Positions 62,950 to 64,000 of a DNA stretch of 64,000 nt are shown piece by piece. Both the position numbers and the translations under genes were made by a program. The DNA comes from Spraguea lophii (taxonomy: Eukaryota; Microsporidia; Spragueidae). The stretch spans positions 1-64,000 of the forward strand of contig LDOQ01000129.1 in assembly GCA_001887945.1 (NCBI GenBank). The letters are read 5' to 3'. Numbering within the stretch: the first letter of the stretch is position 1; every line of letters starts with the position of its first letter. The notes under the pieces were generated by a model. The model saw only the letters and a list, made by a program, of their open reading frames with translations. It ran no database searches and was not told where the DNA came from.

Positions 62950-63986
62950 TTTTTACTTTTGTGACGACAAAAAAAAAGAAATAACATTAGAGTGTTTTAA
63001 GACGATATTCCTAGAAGAAAAAGAAAAAAAAACAATTAAGATGATGTGTAAACATTGCCTCGGTAAGATGAACATCGTAAAACATGTTAAAATTTTAATA
63101 AAATGCACAAAAAAAGGAGTAGAAAAACTGAAAGTTTAGAAAAGCAAAATAATTTTTTTTATCCTAACATGGTTTTTTTAATAACCGATAAGGTATTCAA
63201 ATTCATAGAAGACTTTAAAACATCCTTAATAGATGAAGAGATATTATTAGAATTTTATGTTTGTTCAACCTATGGATTTAATTCCAAGTTAATGATATAT
63301 ACCCAAGGAGAAAAGTTATATTTAATACAAATATTAGTATTTTAAATTATTTTTTAGCGGTATATTTTATAATGTCTAGTACCAATTATTGCCAATTAAA
63401 GTGTTGTTGGATATTTCAGATGTTACAATCTCATCAATCAAACACAAATTAAGAGGTGTATAATATATATTTGGAGAGAAATCCAATAGTCTTAGATGGA
63501 ATAGGTGTGATTTTAGAAGTGGATGAAACAGTTATCTCTAGGAGAGGAATAATTGTTAATCCAACAACATTATCTGATGAAGTTGCTGATATGGTATGGA
63601 TATTAGGAGTTGTAGATCAAACAAATATCAGATTTTTTTTTATAAAAAGAGTGGAAAATAGACAATCTAATGCATTGGCACGAGTTTTAGACGGCATTAT
63701 TAGAGTTGGAAGTGTTTTATGTGGCGATGGGTATCCATCGTACCCCGCGGTTGCTGTAAACTTAAACTTATCTCATATTATTGTAAACCATAGTCATGGT
63801 TTTGTTAATGAAGAAAGTGACAACACAAATACCATTGAAAGCTTTTGATCACATCTTAAGTCTTCGATGAGAAAAGAAAACGGGGTTATGAGGCAAAACA
63901 TCGATTTATGGTTAGGTGAATATATATTTAAAAGAAGGTATTTGACAGGAACAAGCAATGAAGAGTTCATAAGAATATTTATTTAG
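62950..63986 (+). pseudogene. IS1595/ISXO2 (Merlin) transposase with a nonsense change, third subtype
   Basis: The N-terminal part, about 62990-63345, has 'ITLECFKTIF', zinc-binding 'MCKHCLGKMNIVKHVKILIKC' and a region to a stop at 63343. The catalytic part, about 63456-63986, has 'VILEVDETVISRRGIIVNP' (first Asp), 'MVWILGVVDQTNIRFFFIKR', 'GSVLCGDGYPSYPAVAV' (second Asp), 'HIIVNHSHGFVNEESDNTNT' and 'IESF', then TGA at 63846-63848, where the family has Trp of I-E-S-F-W, then 'SHLKSSMRKENG', 'DLWLGEYIFKRRYL'. The catalytic half is otherwise open, so decay is recent. The element's right end lies beyond or at the window edge. Confidence 0.8.
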
Positions 63987-64000
63987 ACAATAAAAATACT

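Overview
The window is nuclear DNA of a microsporidian parasite with a gene-sparse, very AT-rich, repeat-laden genome. The evidence is a TLC-type ATP/ADP carrier, which this group uses to import host ATP; a CCC (or GGG on the minus strand) motif 1-9 bases before the start codon of eleven genes, the known microsporidian start signal; intron-free, short conserved genes; and secreted ricin-B-like (beta-trefoil) proteins. The low gene density and ISXO2/Merlin-type transposons suggest an expanded genome such as Hamiltosporidium or a relative. The genus is a guess. Layout: (1) 1-9.6 kb is mostly decayed sequence with a secreted HAD-type phosphatase, an SMP-domain membrane protein, SINE copies, a dead integrase and an unidentified gene relic. 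(2) 9.7-18.8 kb is a housekeeping block: PRP11/SF3A2, SmF, a WD-like protein, a membrane-anchored secreted protein, tRNA-Ser(CGA), an MPS1-like kinase and CCT4, followed by a ubiquitin-hydrolase-like relic. (3) 19.8-33.6 kb holds five neighbouring genes swollen by Asn/Thr/Ser-rich low-complexity inserts: an unknown protein, a cullin, a small acidic protein, a Polo-like kinase and an EFR3-like protein. (4) 34.1-39.7 kb is an array of four secreted beta-trefoil paralogues. (5) 41.5-43.2 kb is the ATP/ADP translocase. (6) 43.2-64 kb is a transposon graveyard with many broken IS1595/ISXO2 (Merlin) transposases, Ty3-like integrase relics, SINEs and one small secreted-protein candidate. Two one-kilobase Merlin-like elements still show terminal inverted repeats and exact 8-bp target duplications. 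The least expected signal is a dispersed repeat of about 475 bp, with at least 12 copies of varying age, whose 5' end carries Pol III A- and B-box matches. It looks like a tRNA-derived SINE. Functionally, the block at 9.7-11.2 kb encodes two spliceosome parts, so the lineage probably still splices. The MPS1 and Polo kinases and the cullin are cell-cycle or ubiquitin regulators. The lectin-like array and the ATP carrier are host-facing. CCC-type start signals mark the housekeeping genes but are absent from the lectin-like genes, the ATP carrier, the HAD gene and the small secreted candidate, which hints at two promoter classes.
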